A model generated the notes under the pieces. The model ran no database searches and was not told the origin of the DNA. It worked only from the letters and a program-made list of their open reading frames with translations. Below are positions 1 to 11,930 of a stretch of DNA of 64,000 nucleotides, piece after piece. Numbering within the stretch: position 1 is the first letter of the stretch; each line of letters starts with the position of its first letter. This stretch comes from Cristatella mucedo (Eukaryota; Bryozoa; Phylactolaemata; Cristatellidae): NCBI GenBank assembly GCA_009760855.2, contig WPIO01000133.1, positions 529,501-593,500 on the forward strand. Direction: 5' to 3'. The translations under genes were made by a program, and so were the position numbers.

Positions 1-96
1 CTGTTTGCCGAGTCTCCATGCTTTTAGCTGCTATATATCCCCCTCTCAGAATGACATGCTGACTAGGCAGCTGAAGCCCAGCATTTTGGACAGGCT

Positions 97-182
97 CATC
101 ATTCGATCGCAGCAAATGTACAGCGCCTAGAAAGAGATTGATTTCTCTGAGGGCGCTTTATCAAGTGCATTATTATTATTGT
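97..182 (+). mobile_element. LINE-A 3' end fragment with (ATT)n tail
   Basis: Only the terminal part of the LINE-A 3' UTR is present. It contains the hairpin arms around AGCGCC and GGCGCTTT, separated by the inner AGAGATTGATTTCTCT, then an ATT-rich tail. Several longer copies in this window share this end. Confidence 0.75.
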
Positions 183-1017
183 TGTTGTTGCTGTCCTGCA
201 GTGGGGGTAGCAGCACTCCAAGACACGCTGACAAGTCCCTTCATGCTGAGATTTGGCTGCAGCTTAATTTTGGCAGTTCTGGCAGCACAAATGAGTCCTT
301 GGCAGGCCCCCTCTCAAATCAGAGGGTCTCTCTTGCGCAATGCACCCACTTGCATCTCGATACTTGCATAGTCGCTGCCACCGCTCATTTGTGAGTTTTC
401 TCCTCGGAGTGCCGGTAGGCATCGAGAAGTAAAGAGGAAGAAGAATCCCCACGTGGTGTGTCCATCATGCGAACGAACATGCTGTCTCTTCACATCTACG
501 TGTCACTCTACAAGCACACTCTCTATGCATAGAAAATCATTCGATGGCGGGCCGTGCACGTAGGTTCCCACATCGACCTATGTAATTTTAATTGTAAGTC
601 AGTCAAGAAACGTTGGTCACCAACACTAGGCTTACGTTGTGCCATTTGCCATATTTACTTTGTTACATCCATAGTACTGCAACGATGGAACAGCTATGAG
701 TCGTTATGTCGGAAAATATAAAGGGCGACAATTTGCTACTTTACATTTGCAGCTAGAACGTGCACTCTAACTGTTGAAATTGAACGCTTACTTGAGCACT
801 GAATCGTGAAATAGCGACGAGCAGGTTTTAAATCACCTCTCTAATTAATTGTGTATTTGAACACTGCACAAATTATCTCAGTCGAACGATTAAAATGAAG
901 AACCTGACTGGGACAGTCAGTTTTAGCTATGGTCTGCTTCTGGTCGCAGTGTATTCTTGCGGCTAAGCCTTTTTGCTGCTACACTCGAGTACGGCGATTT
1001 TTTGAAGGTCCACGCAA
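183..1017. other. No gene recognised
   Basis: Mixed-composition sequence. Short open frames overlap on both strands, but none has a recognisable domain or a consistent coding signal. I see no repeat that recurs elsewhere in the window. Confidence 0.5.
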
Positions 1018-1060
1018 GTACGCACACACGCACATACACACAAACACACACGCACGCACG

Positions 1061-1139
<79 letters not shown>

Positions 1140-1182
1140 GCACACACATGCTCGCGAACACGAGCGCACACACACACACACG
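1018..1182. repeat. (CA)n microsatellite
   Basis: A long CA run with interspersed GCA/CG variants near both ends and a pure core at about 1082-1136. The Thr-His and Cys-Val open frames across it are an artefact of the dinucleotide repeat. Confidence 0.97.
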
Positions 1183-1502
1183 CATGATCAGGAACTTCAA
1201 AGGGATTATAAGCTCTGTTAGATTGCCAGCCTGGAGAAAGGGTAGAAGTGTGAGTAACTGGGGAGGGCATGTAGAGTCAGTGGGGGGGGGCCACCTTTCC
1301 AACACGCTCCGTTCGGAAATCGTCGGTTCACCAAAAAAAAAGATAAATGTACAGTATGCACGCGCCAAGACAACTAAGTTTTTTGTAGTCGCTTCGTGTG
1401 GCCTGTAAAGGAAGTGCATTAACTGATTAGCAATCATAAAATGTACCCTTTCAGCAATCCATTTGCACACGAAGGTAAATTCACACAAGAGCAGAGCAAA
1501 TG

Positions 1503-1504
<2 letters not shown>

Positions 1505-1580
<76 letters not shown>

Positions 1581-1612
1581 GTGAGAGAGAGAGAGACAGA
1601 CAGACAGACAGA
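1505..1612. repeat. (GA)n microsatellite with GACA tail
   Basis: About 100 bp of GA repeat ending in several GACA units. It is an all-purine tract and could form triplex DNA. Confidence 0.97.
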
Positions 1613-1691
1613 GAGTGCAGGCACCAACTCCAAACGATTTGAGCAGGTGCGTTCATTTGAGCCACAACTGTCCTCAACCACTACCGAGTCT

Positions 1692-1790
1692 GACGAGGAG
1701 AGGAGGAGGATGAGGAGGAGGATAAGGAGGAGGAGGATGAAGATGAGGAGGAGGAGAAGGAGGAGGAGCCAAGGGGAAGGAGCAGCAGCA
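1692..1790. repeat. Purine-rich GGA/GAGGAG low-complexity tract
   Basis: Irregular GAGGAG/GGATGA repeats following the GA microsatellite. The Arg-rich and Ser/Pro-rich open frames here are driven by composition. Confidence 0.85.
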
Positions 1791-2375
1791 AAGCTGCACG
1801 AGGGGAAGCCAGAGGAGCAAGCATTTCAAACAGGCAAGGAGCCGGAAACAGAGCGAGGGAATCGGAGGGGCACGTGCCAGCGAGGCGACACATCCTCGCG
1901 AGCCGATGCGCCCACCATGCCGAGGGGAGGGCAGGAGGTAGTGCAGGTCGGCGAGCGAGGGAAGCGCTGCAATGAGGCAGCTCCAACGCACACGGTGGAC
2001 AAACCTCGCTGCCGAGTTTCGAAAGGGCTCTGCTTCTGCACAAGCTTTCATGCGCTCGACATAGTAATCACTGAGTCAAGCCACAATGAGTGCCAAAAGA
2101 GAGAGAAAGGATCAAGCACGCCTACTCGAGCAGCAAGGCCCGGGCACGCACTGTCATGGCCGACGAGGTGGTGGAGGTGGTTATAGGAGCTGTCGCATAG
2201 AACAGCCTTTACGGCTGCCATCGATGCCGGTGATCAGTCATCGACGACTGCCCCGCCCAGATCTCTCCTCTCACTATGGCCAGTATCGGAATCTACCGCC
2301 ATGAGCGCTGCGGTCGATTGCAATAGGCTACATGAGCGTGATGGTGCTAAATTGTATGAGGCACACTTGACTATA
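1791..2375. other. No gene recognised
   Basis: Moderately GC-rich sequence with overlapping open frames on both strands. None shows a domain I can name. Confidence 0.4.
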
Positions 2376-2717
2376 ATGACAATACTAATAATAACCCATT
2401 GCATAGTGCCCTCCATTAACTTAATCTGCTTCTAGGCACTTAGTAGGTAGGCTGTAGAGCAAGCATGATCGTATGGTTACTGATAATATGCACAGTGTCA
2501 ACATGCATAAAATAGTTAGTGGTAACAGGCAAAGTGTCAACATTCAAATAAGGCTAGTGGCAGCATGCAGTGTCAGCCCGCATAAACACACGAAAGGACC
2601 AATCGCAGGGACCCAGCAAATGCTGTTTGTAACTGTTGCGTGTTCAGCTTCTTTTTAAATATTGTCAAGTCAGGGGATTTCTTGACGTCAGTCAAGAGTG
2701 AGTTCAAGGCATTGTGA
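2376..2717 (-). mobile_element. LINE-A 3' end, diverged
   Basis: Read on the minus strand, this carries the end of the ORF (the FKKNLK-like region, heavily mutated) and then the characteristic 3' UTR with repeated CATGCTGACACTG/CATGTTACCAC blocks and a weak tail hairpin at 2400-2440. It runs directly into the TA microsatellite. Confidence 0.7.
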
Positions 2718-2997
<280 letters not shown>

Positions 2998-3032
2998 TAT
3001 ATATATAATATAAATATATATATTTTTTTTTT

Positions 3033-3164
3033 GCATAGCGCCTTAAGAGAACTTGATCTATATTCAGGCACTTCCCATATGCCACAGGGCTCAAGCCCAC
3101 GACTTCGGCCAGAGCTTGGTCTGGGCAAGGACGTTAACCACGGGAGGGGGGACCAAACCAGCTC
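3033..3164 (-). mobile_element. SINE-B copy (tRNA-derived head, LINE-A-like tail)
   Basis: The minus strand has a tRNA-like head with an A-box-like region (GGTTTGGTCCCC) and a B-box-like GGGCTTGAGCCC. A short tail follows (AGCGCC plus the inner AGAGAACT stretch) that resembles the LINE-A 3' hairpin. Two other copies, at 4268-4408 and 12499-12646, give the same order. Confidence 0.75.
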
Positions 3165-3565
3165 ATACGAACTAGAGGCATTGTCTCCGAAGGATTTCAT
3201 GCTTGCTCGAGGCACAGCTAGACGATTTGGAAGAGCACACAGTACGACGTATGATTACAAAGTATTTCGGATAAGTAGGCTTGAAAATGGAGGGACCTAG
3301 AGGTGAGTGGCAAAACCCTGAAATCGATTCATTGCTTGATTGTGAGCCAGTGCAGTCGGTGAGAAGTGGTGTAACGTGGCAACTATGGCGCTCACGACAG
3401 ACAAGCCTCGCCACCATGCCAAGTCACCACTTAGTTGTGCACTAACTGTGAGCTCCTGATTACACAGGCCGGTAGACCTGCATGCGAGCAGTTAGTTACA
3501 GGTCACAAAATGTCACAAAGGCATGGACCAACTTGGATGCAGTATCCCTTTCTAAGCAGGCCTGC
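3165..3565 (-). mobile_element. LINE-A ORF2 C-terminal fragment, frameshifted
   Basis: The minus strand encodes pieces of the LINE-A C-terminal region: LKSFGD-like, then RLVCRERHSCHVTPLLTD in another frame. Stops and frameshifts separate the pieces. The SINE-B copy abuts its 3' side, so the LINE was interrupted or truncated there. Confidence 0.75.
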
Positions 3566-4170
3566 CGGCAGCGTAGTTTAATTTGCAATCTAAATTGGAA
3601 CTTCGAGCACCAGCTTTTCTGTGGATTTGCGTTGCATTCCGCAGGATTGAGGTGGATTGCAGTAGTGGCCAGCGTGTTTGGTGCCCACTTGCAAGTGAAC
3701 CAAGTGAGCCCAATGGCATGAAATTTGGTTGGCACATTATAATGATCGTGCACTACAATATTCGAGCTCAATTCGAGTAGATTGCAGTGGATTTCGCTAA
3801 TTCGTCAAACGTCAAGCCAGAGCCTCTAGCCTTGCCCGACCAACCACCAATGCTGCAAGCATCCATGACAACTAAAGGTCAAAGCTGCTGACTCAAAGTA
3901 ACGGCTGCCTGCTCACCAGTGAAGACAGCACCCACCCACAGATAATACAACATGGCAGCATTCTAAACCAGCCAAGTCAACAAATCAAGACCAGGGCTTC
4001 CCCAATCAAGCTCACCAAAGATGGCAAGGGCAGCCACAGCACCAGCACCAGCGACTAAATCAAAGGATACGAGCCGGCTCAAGGTGCCAGATGGCAGTTG
4101 CTTTGACGAGCAAGCCAAGGCAAAAGCAAAGAACAGTTATCTGATGCTAAACAATATTTAAAAATATCAG
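3566..4170. other. No gene recognised
   Basis: Unique-looking sequence with only short open frames. No domain or recurring repeat recognised. Confidence 0.4.
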
Positions 4171-4171
4171 C

Positions 4172-4267
4172 CTATTAGACAGCCTCATTGGCACAGCGGC
4201 AGAAGAGACTTGCCTGACTATCTATCACCATCACGCAGTTGACAATAAAGGATCGCCCACAGCAGAA
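4172..4267 (-). mobile_element. SINE-A 3' half, truncated
   Basis: Matches the distal half of SINE-A in reverse: AGACAGCCTC, the CGGCAGAAGAG block and GGATCGCCCAC. The tRNA-like head is missing, and SINE-B follows directly. Confidence 0.75.
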
Positions 4268-4408
4268 TAATATGATTCATTTATATAGCGCCTCAAGAGA
4301 ACTTACTCTCTATTCAGGCGCTTCACATATGCCTCGGGGATCGAGCCCACGACCTCAGTCAGACCTTGGTCGGGGCGAGCACCTTCACCGCTAGGCCAAA
4401 CCAGCTCG
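4268..4408 (-). mobile_element. SINE-B copy
   Basis: The minus strand shows CGAGCTGGTTTGGCC, then a B-box-like GGGCTCGATCCCC, then the tail CGCCTGAATAGAGAG...GGCGCTAT. A second partial head (CCCACGACCTGATGAGCC in plus orientation) follows at 4410-4445. Confidence 0.8.
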
Positions 4409-4445
4409 AACCCACGACCTGATGAGCCAGCACCTTAACAGCTGC

Positions 4446-5083
4446 TATCAGGTGTTGCCAGGCCTGTGAAAATGCCCCTCACCCACCCAATCGAACGAGT
4501 CTGCAGATGCAGAAAGGGGACTGGCCAGGATGAAGGGAAGGCTTCGGCTCAGCACGAGGGCCTCTTGGAAGAGGCTAACACAAGCAGGTGGTAAAAGGCT
4601 GTCAACAGGTCTTGGCAAGCAGCTATGCTTAAGAAAGAATGCCTCCTGAGCCACAGATCTGGACTGCTTCAAACAGGATTAGGCAGTGATGCATAGGTGC
4701 CAGGCATTAGTGATGCCAAGTGGCGACAGCAGCAGCACCGACAGAAGCAGCAGCAGCGGCCCCACCAGCACCAGCGGCCCCACCAGCACCAGCACCGTGT
4801 CTCAGCACTGGCCAAGCTACATCATCCATCAAGAAGTAGATGAGCTGATTCCGGCATCTGGACTGACTCTGGGCATAGATTTGGCACCATCTTCAGATGA
4901 AAACAAACTAGTGACCACCAGCTAGGTGACTGCCACGGTCCGACCACCCAGTGCTCCCTTGCCTGCCACCACTGACTTTTCCTTTCCCTAGCTGCTGGTA
5001 GGAAGGGGGGCAGCCTGCCCTTGCCTGTGGAACTTGCTTCCTCAATTCTCATGCATCGGCATCTCTCCTGCTGCCGACTGTGG
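4446..5083. other. No gene recognised; short CAG/CCACCAGCAC repeats
   Basis: Contains CAGCAG runs and two copies of a GGCCCCACCAGCACCAGC unit at about 4758-4795. The Ser/Thr-rich open frame across it is not recognisable. Confidence 0.45.
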
Positions 5084-5270
5084 CACATCCTCTCCAGCCA
5101 TTCTGAGCTGTCGCTTCCATGCTACTCACTTCCTCGACTATCCTACGGACTTAGCTATGCTTCTCACTTTCTTTTTGCTGCTCGAGATGTAGCCCGTTGG
5201 CTACGGTATGGCGCACGCATCGATGGCCACTTACGCTTGAAGTGCATAGCGTTGCTCTACATCCTCCAGC
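5084..5270 (+). mobile_element. LINE-B 3' region, diverged
   Basis: Aligns by eye to the LINE-B end: the CTGAGCTG block, the CCATGCTACTCACT block, the TATGCTTCTCACTTTC block and a decayed GTTGGCTAC block, in the same order as better copies such as 18935-19252. Confidence 0.7.
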
Positions 5271-6360
5271 CTGGCCTGAGAGTCCAGTCCTTAGGACTCT
5301 CTCCCATCGCCCTCACCGTGTGATACAGTGTGGGCAGGGCACTTCGCAGGAAAAGCCTAGCAACAGATGACTTGCTGTAACTCTGTGGAAGCTGTAACTT
5401 GTGCACTCCTCAGTAAGGGGTGCACACACCCCAAACACAGGCTGCAAACCAAACAGCAGATGGCACCTTGCAATAATTAGGTCTGCCCCCTCACCCCTTG
5501 AGTCAGCACAACCTCTATACTGGCCATACTACTATTGAAGACCTAGTCACTGGCCAATGGCAACTGCTGGGCAATTGACGAGCCGATCATTTGGCCCGAA
5601 CCCCTCTCCTTTCTTCTGCTGCTGCAGTGCCTGCATCCGTCAGTCAGTCCACTGCAGAGTGCCAATGCAGAGGCCTGAAGGCAGACATGTGTGTCTCACT
5701 TGGACAGCTCCCGAAAGCCATCTCAGCAGGGCAGCCAAAGGCTGCAAGCCCGAAAACAGAGCAGGCAGGCTGCCAATCTGCAGCCACTACTGATCCAGGA
5801 GCAGCAGCACTGGCCATGCCATAGTACTGACTTCAGCAGCAGCAGCTGTGCCGATTGAAGTGGTGCTAGTGGTGTGCTCATTGAATCCCCGCCACCCGCG
5901 GAAAAATTGTCTAGATTTCAGGAAGTTGTGTTGCCCACTTCCTGGTTGATTTCACCTGCAGTGCAAGGCAGAGCTTATTCACTTAACAGAAAGGAAGACA
6001 TCTAAATCACAAGCATGTCTGCATAAACCTACGGTAAATAGATGCGCCACAGACGAGGTACGGAGCTCCGCAACCAAACATAGGAGAGTCTTACCCGTAC
6101 ACTTGTACAATATTTTCTTCGTAAATGCTATTTGAGCTTTAGGAGCAGTCTCGGCTAGGGCTCTACTAGACTGCAGTTCATGCACTAGAAACCATCCAGC
6201 CAGCAGGCAACACACTGCAGAAATGCAGCTGCTGCAACAACAAGTAGCTGCAGCATGACAGTGAGCAGCAGAAGACAATGCAGCCACATCAGCATGAGTG
6301 AGCAAGTCATTCACAATTACAGTTCACGAGGCGGTATATTCCCCAGCAGCAGTGGGTGGT
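5271..6360. other. No gene recognised
   Basis: Open frames are short and of unknown meaning. CAG-rich patches occur near 5620-5840 and 6220-6260. Confidence 0.4.
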
Positions 6361-6468
6361 GGCAGCAGAAGGCAGCAGCAGCAGCAGTGACAGCAGCAGC
6401 AGTGGCAGCAGCAGCAGTGGCAGCAGCAGCTGCAGTGGCAGCAGCAGCTGCAGTGGCAGCCTCTCGGA
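6361..6468. repeat. CAG/CAGCAGCAGTGG repeat
   Basis: CAGCAG runs punctuated by GTGG, with a CAGCAGCAGCTGCAGTGG unit repeated at the end. The poly-Ala frames on both strands follow from the repeat. Confidence 0.93.
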
Positions 6469-6651
6469 GTGTCAGACAAGCTTGAGGTGAGCTGGGTAAA
6501 CAGTGCTTCCCAGAGGTAGCCATGCTTCTAAGAGCCAGGGGATGGGGTGTGGTAAGGCAAGCCAATGCAGCAGCTCAGCAGCTGTTTGGATCCTAACTAT
6601 ACTGACGTTCAGCTGTCCTCAACTCCCAGCATCCAGCCCACACTCAGCAGA

Positions 6652-6748
6652 CAGAGAGGGAGAAAAAGACAGAGGGGTGAGAGAGGGGGTGAGAGAGGGG
6701 GTGAGAGAGGGGGGGAGAGAGAGGGGGAGAGAGAGAGAGAGAGAGAGG

Positions 6749-6816
<68 letters not shown>

Positions 6817-6826
6817 AGGGGGCTAA
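6652..6826. repeat. (GA)n / GAGAGGGG microsatellite
   Basis: Starts as GAGAGAGGGGGT units, becomes pure GA and ends in a G-rich run. All-purine strand. Confidence 0.96.
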
Positions 6827-7725
6827 GTGTTTGGCAGGCAGAAGGTGGGGTAGGGCAGCCGCCTGCTGTACACAAGAACATACTGAACACCAGGTGCTAG
6901 GCAACGCCAGCACCATCGTGGCCATGGTGGCCGGCCGTAACTCCTGCCTGATCGGGTGGCAGGTTAGCAGGCACATGGGCGGAGCTGGCCGGAATCTTTC
7001 CATCAGCACGGACCTGGCTCAGGGGTGAAGGCATTACAAATGAAGGGTGCTACGACAGTAGAGGGCCGAACAATACAAAGCCGAGAGGACCTCCAAACAT
7101 ATCTCACGTGAGACAATAACAAGATCAGTGATGACTGAGCAATGCAAAAAAGTGGCTAACGACAGCTATTTAGCTTAACCGAGAACAGGCTGAAAGGCAG
7201 GCAGACCTGAGTGGGTGGGTGTCAGCCGGATGTCTGCTTAGGATTCCTTCATTCTGCTCTAAAGTGACAGCTAAGAATATCCCTGGAGATTCTTCTATGC
7301 AGCAGTCAGGGGGTCATCTCTGGCCAGGTGGACTGGCGACAGTGCTCCAGTGCTTTGTGAGACTGACAGAAAGTGAAAATTCACGTACTTCTACTTCGAC
7401 CAGATACCCCTGATCATGATGGAGAAATAGTAGCTACCCTCCAGCTGGGTGCTCAATTCAACGGAAGTCTAAATGATGCCCTATTTCACCTCAAAACATA
7501 ACAAAAAAGGAAGAGTTCCTTGTGGCAGCCATCAATAAAATAAAAGCTTGTCTTTAAACCCAGCATAGCCAGATAATGTACTATGAAGTGCTATGAAGTA
7601 CTTTGGCTATTTGTTCGACCAGACTTGACGTAGAGTAGAAAAAGTTCGGCAGCATATTACATCCATCTGATCTAAAGAGGCTTTAGGCACAGTCGCAAGA
7701 GCAGGAAGACCATAGCAGCTGATCT
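6827..7725. other. No gene recognised
   Basis: No domain, RNA gene or recurring repeat visible. Confidence 0.4.
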
Positions 7726-8015
7726 ATGCATCGTAGAAGTAGGACAGTGGGTATAGGGTCTAGATGACTAGTAATCTTCTCTGACTGGGAGATGAATTTC
7801 AGAATAACAATACTGTTAATAATAATAACAATAATACATGTTATAGTGCCCTGACAGTACTCAATTTATTTTTATAGGTACTTTAAATTTGCTGCACAGG
7901 AAGCACGATCGAATGGTTAGTGGTAACATGCTCAATGACAACACGTACAAGCATAACATGGTTAGAGGTGACATGTATAGGGTCAGCAAGCAAACTTGAT
8001 CAGACTTATCCCTGC
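7726..8015 (-). mobile_element. LINE-A fragments, 3' end and an internal piece
   Basis: The part at 7815-8015 is a LINE-A 3' UTR in reverse with an (AAT)n tail near 7817-7836 and the CATGCTCAAT/GGTTAG blocks. The part at 7726-7806 matches 15030-15110, which also sits in LINE-A debris. Confidence 0.65.
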
Positions 8016-9825
8016 TGATCTTGCCCAACGGAGCTAGTAGGAAAAAATATCTAAAGACAGTAAAAAAAATACCCTAATACCTCAGCCCAATCGAATGCAA
8101 CATTATCAAAGCACATCCACAAATCGTAACGGAGCTCATCTCTCAAACTCAGCTGCCTGAGAATAGCTTATTTCTTGCTCTTCCAGTTGACCGATGACCT
8201 CGCAATCCTAGATATAATGGGGCCATTCAATCGCATCATATCGGCAGGACTCGGGGCATGGTCTGCCGGCTCGTTAGACGAGGCTAGAGACAACCAACGC
8301 CACGGGAAAGAAGCAAGAATAGACAGCCCAATAAAAATAACAAGGCTAACAACAAACATTCATCGGTTGCTTTGACTATCGCCATCTCAATGGACAACCT
8401 TTGGCTTGAAAACTACTTTGCACCGTCCATGCAGGAGCTTCCTATGTGGAAGCTAGGACGAGATCTGCCTCTCAGCGACTTCTGCGTCCCTCTTGCACGC
8501 TCCGTCAGCACTGTACCACAGCATCGTACACGTGCAGGCCTTGGGCACGGAAGAATATGAAAAGGCTGTGACTGCCCAAGCATCGGGCCATCGCGGCTCG
8601 GAAGCCACTCAAGATGGACCATAAAGTCAGCACGACGAACAATTATAGCTACCTCACCTGATGCATGCAGAAGTAGGCTTGCGGACGAGGGGTGCGAAGC
8701 GATGGCCACGCGACGATCCACATTTAGCCGCTTGAGCGATCGACCACCGCGATCAGAACCGGCGGCAAATGGCAGCCTATACATCGAATTGGTTAAGGGG
8801 GAGGGCGACGACGACGACCTATCGTCAAGTCCAGCTCCGAGGGATCGGAAGGGATCCAGCAGAATGAAGGCATCAATTTGGCGATGGGAGTCGCCTGATC
8901 ACCGTTACGCGCTCTCGCATCGCTGATCCTTCTACACCAGTGCGTTTCTCTACCCACCGCGCTCCGCTGTTTGAACGGATTTCTTACTGGACCGATAAGC
9001 AGCGAATGCAGACGCCACATTTCAGCTCACTCGGAGACTGCACATGGCGCAGGAGCTTGCGCTGATCGGTTCCGCGCAATTTCCAAAACAAATCGCGCCG
9101 CACAAGCATGCTTCTCACCACCCCGTTCTAACAAGCCACCCAGCCAGCCGTCGCGCCATCCTACGGGCCAGCGGCACCGCGGACAAACACGCGGCCGAAT
9201 CGAAATGTCGCAGCCATCAAAATTACGCGGCTCGATTGCCGTGTAAGCAGCTCAGATCGCATAGCTTCTTAGCAGCGTGGATCTACAACTTACTGCTTAC
9301 CTGCTGCGATTCGAGCGGCTAGGTACCGAGCGCGTCAACACCAAAGAGCGGCGGGTCGTACCTGCGCCGACTTCAATAACAAGTACTACGTCTGTTTCCG
9401 GCAGCCGCTGTGTACATCCGGTGAACGAGAGGCGCCAAGAGTTGCGATTTAATTTTCTTAGCCAATGCCAGCATTTGCGAAAACTAAGAAGAATGACTCT
9501 GCGCAGCTCTTTGTATTTTGTTTATAATTCGCCGAGGGTCAACTCCGTTTTTCTTTCCTCTTTTGGCCTACAAGTGCATTCATTGCAGCCGTACGGCTTT
9601 CGACTTCCCGTCAGAGCGCCGGATTGTGTAGTCTGGCTCGTACGCGTCGACTGCTTCTACCCATCGATACACTCACTGTTTTTTTAAAGAGAGGGTACTT
9701 TTATCTGTTGTTTGTATCTGTTCATTTGAATCGCTCTGAATTTTGTGAAGTGTCTGAGCTGCCTTGAGCTGAAGCTCGCCGGGCTTTCCAGTTTCGTAAG
9801 CCGCTGCTGCATGCTGCCCCTTACA
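8016..9825. other. Unassigned; CpG-richer patch at about 8680-9450
   Basis: The stretch 8680-9450 has more CG dinucleotides than its surroundings and could be a promoter or first exon of an unseen gene. A 74-residue plus-strand frame starts at 8702 in a favourable context (GCGATGG) and contains a GEGDDDD stretch. A minus-strand frame at 8168-8359 begins with a hydrophobic segment. I recognise neither. Confidence 0.25.
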
Positions 9826-10003
9826 ATATTTGCATTTTGACCCTGTGCATGTCACCTCTAACCAGGTTATGCTTGTTGACGTTGAGCATGCTACCGCTAA
9901 CCATTTGACCGTGCTTCCTTTACAGCCTATCTAAAATGCCAAGAGATTGAGTTCTTTTAGGGCGCTATACGAATGCATTATTATTTATATTATTATTATT
10001 ATT
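9826..10003 (+). mobile_element. LINE-A 3' UTR fragment with (ATT)n tail
   Basis: Contains the CCCTGTGCATGTCACC block, the GTTATGCTTGTTGAC block, the CTTCCTTTACAGC block and a decayed hairpin, then an ATT-rich tail. Confidence 0.85.
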
Positions 10004-10714
10004 GTAGGTCATTTTCCTGTTTTCTCTGCTAGCAATGCAGCGAGCCGAATGCCGGACACAATTGCAAGGCTACGTTGCACAACTGCTAGTACTCAGCTTA
10101 TACTTCCATCTCTTGTCCCATACCGATACAGTGCTGACTGAGCAGAGCCGAAAATCGAGGTTACCGCGTTAGTTTAAAATCTCTTTTAAAGGGGCTGCCG
10201 TGCGTGCAGCTCAACCGGTAGGGCTGGGGATTCCTAGAATTTTTCCAATGGGCTGAGCCTTTACCTTGGCTTGCCCAGAGTGGTTTGCCACTTGGCATGT
10301 GCCTCCCGGATCGGCTCAAGGAGGCTACAACTAGGCAGTCTATCGTCATTGACCCTGTGCTGTCTGTGACTGTGCGAGCCAACGTGAGTGCGGTATGTAT
10401 GTGTGTGTGTGTGTGCGTGCGTGTGTGTGTGTAATCTGCATTGCGTAGGAGTGAAACTGCCCCGTGGGTAAGCCGAATTAGCAAGGTTAGCTGTTGACGG
10501 TAGCTATTTTCGATGGTTTACAGTTATTGGTCTGATGTGAACACCTATCTGACCATGCAGTCTGATGTCTGCACACTCGTTGGCCCGGCAGGTGTGTTCG
10601 TAAATTCACACCATTTGGAGAATGTCTTGTTTGCCTGCTCTAGAGAAATACAAGTGAGAAGCCGTTAAAGTCCATCGGATTTTGCTGGCAATCGCCTTTC
10701 CATGCCGTTACTCC
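10004..10714. other. No gene recognised; short (GT)n at 10395-10433
   Basis: A short GT microsatellite lies at 10395-10433. The rest shows no recognisable gene. Confidence 0.45.
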
Positions 10715-11190
10715 TTCCGTACCTAGTTGAACTACCAAACCAGTTTCAGCCTCTTCGTGCCCTCAGGTCTTCTTATGGACAGTGAATTAGCTGTTCCATT
10801 CTTATGCTTAAAGACCGTTGTGACACTAGCTTTTGTTCAGCAAGTCCTAGACTGTGTAACTCGCTTTCACGATTATTATGCAACGACATCTACTTCCCTG
10901 CTGCCAACTATCAGCACATCCTTTCCAGCTGTCCTGAGCTGCTACTTCCATGCTACTCACTACCTCAACTGTCCTCCTGACTCAGCTATGCTTAAATAAA
11001 AATAAACAAATGAAATATATATATATGCTTCTCACTTTCTTTTTGTTGTGTGAGATCAGCTGAATACCGAATGTGTACGAGAAGCCACTTAGGCTTTTGA
11101 GTGCCCTGTAGAAAACTCGTGCATAACGCCCACTTATTCTGTGTGACTTTGTGGAGTTTCAGACAGCGATACATTAAATTGCATTTCATT
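10715..11190 (+). mobile_element. LINE-B 3' region with a 37 bp insertion
   Basis: Carries the LINE-B C-terminal region (the SGLLMDSELAVPFL stretch) and its 3' UTR through CAGACAGCGATACATTA. An A-rich 37 bp insertion at 10994-11030 leaves the 7-mer TATGCTT on both sides. Confidence 0.85.
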
Positions 11191-11360
11191 ACCACCACCA
11201 TCCCCTCTGGCTATCGAGAGAATCCTTGAAGCCATGCAAATTTGAGGGCAGAGGAATCAGTAATTGTTAGCTCCTACTTGTTTCTGGAACACTTTGGTGT
11301 CACAGTAACCATCTTGTTGACTGATAGCCATAGATTTGTGCTACGCTCTGCTTTTCTGGT

Positions 11361-11526
11361 GAGCCGTAACATCACACCATGTAAGGCGGTTGCTTTTCAC
11401 AGTCTTGGTCCCGAGGTCGTGGGTTCGAATCCTGTGGTGGGCGATTCTATATTGCCACTGCGAGCAGTGGTGATAGCCTTAAGGGCTCTTCTGTTGCTAT
11501 ACAAAAGATGCTGTTGAATCAGCTAG
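11361..11526 (+). mobile_element. SINE-A copy, near full length
   Basis: The tRNA-like head begins GAGCCGTAAC, with an A-box-like CACCATGTAAGG and a B box GGGTTCGAATCC at about 11421-11432. The tRNA-unrelated body (GTGATAGCC, GCTCTTCTG) ends AATCAGCTAG. At about 165 bp it is one of the best copies. Confidence 0.92.
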
Positions 11527-11615
11527 TATTTTTCCTTTTTCAGAAGCCATGTCGCACGGTTCCTAGAATCTGCAGAATATGACCCTCCCCAGTCTTAAAT
11601 AATAAATTAAAAAAT

Positions 11616-11783
11616 CCTAGCTGCTTAAACAGCCTCATTTTGTATAGCGACAGAAGAGCCTTGACGGCTATCACCACCGCTTGCAGTGGCGATAAAGGAT
11701 CGCCCACTGCAGAAATCGAACCCACGACCTCGGGACCGAGATCATGAAAGCAACCGACTTACCTAGTGTGCCATCACGGCTCT
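11616..11783 (-). mobile_element. SINE-A copy, near full length
   Basis: Runs in reverse from CTAGCTG at 11616 to CATCACGGCTC, with the reversed B box ATCGAACCC near 11716. Together with the plus-strand copy at 11361 it forms a tail-to-tail pair about 90 bp apart. Confidence 0.9.
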
Positions 11784-11789
11784 TAGAGT

Positions 11790-11930
11790 AGGGATGAGGT
11801 GGTCACACTTCACGACCCACATCATGAGTTTGAGTCCTGCAGCAGACAAATCCTTATTTCTTGCTGCCAGGAGGTTGATGGCCCCAAAGGGTCTTCTGCT
11901 GCTGTATTAATATAGCTGCTGAATGCTTTA
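11790..11930 (+). mobile_element. SINE-A-related, strongly diverged
   Basis: Keeps a degenerate B box (GAGTTTGAGTCCTGC) and the GGGTCTTCTGCTGCT...GCTGCTGAAT body, with many changes. Confidence 0.55.

Noticed and set aside
923-1408. Long open frames of Thr-His or Cys-Val repeats
   Set aside because: They are translations of the CA microsatellite in several frames at once.
6255-6565. Poly-Ala frames on both strands
   Set aside because: Caused by the CAG-type repeat; no surrounding gene structure.
11361-11526. SINE-A heads as tRNA genes
   Set aside because: They keep A and B boxes but lack a paired cloverleaf and carry a common repeat body, so they are SINEs.
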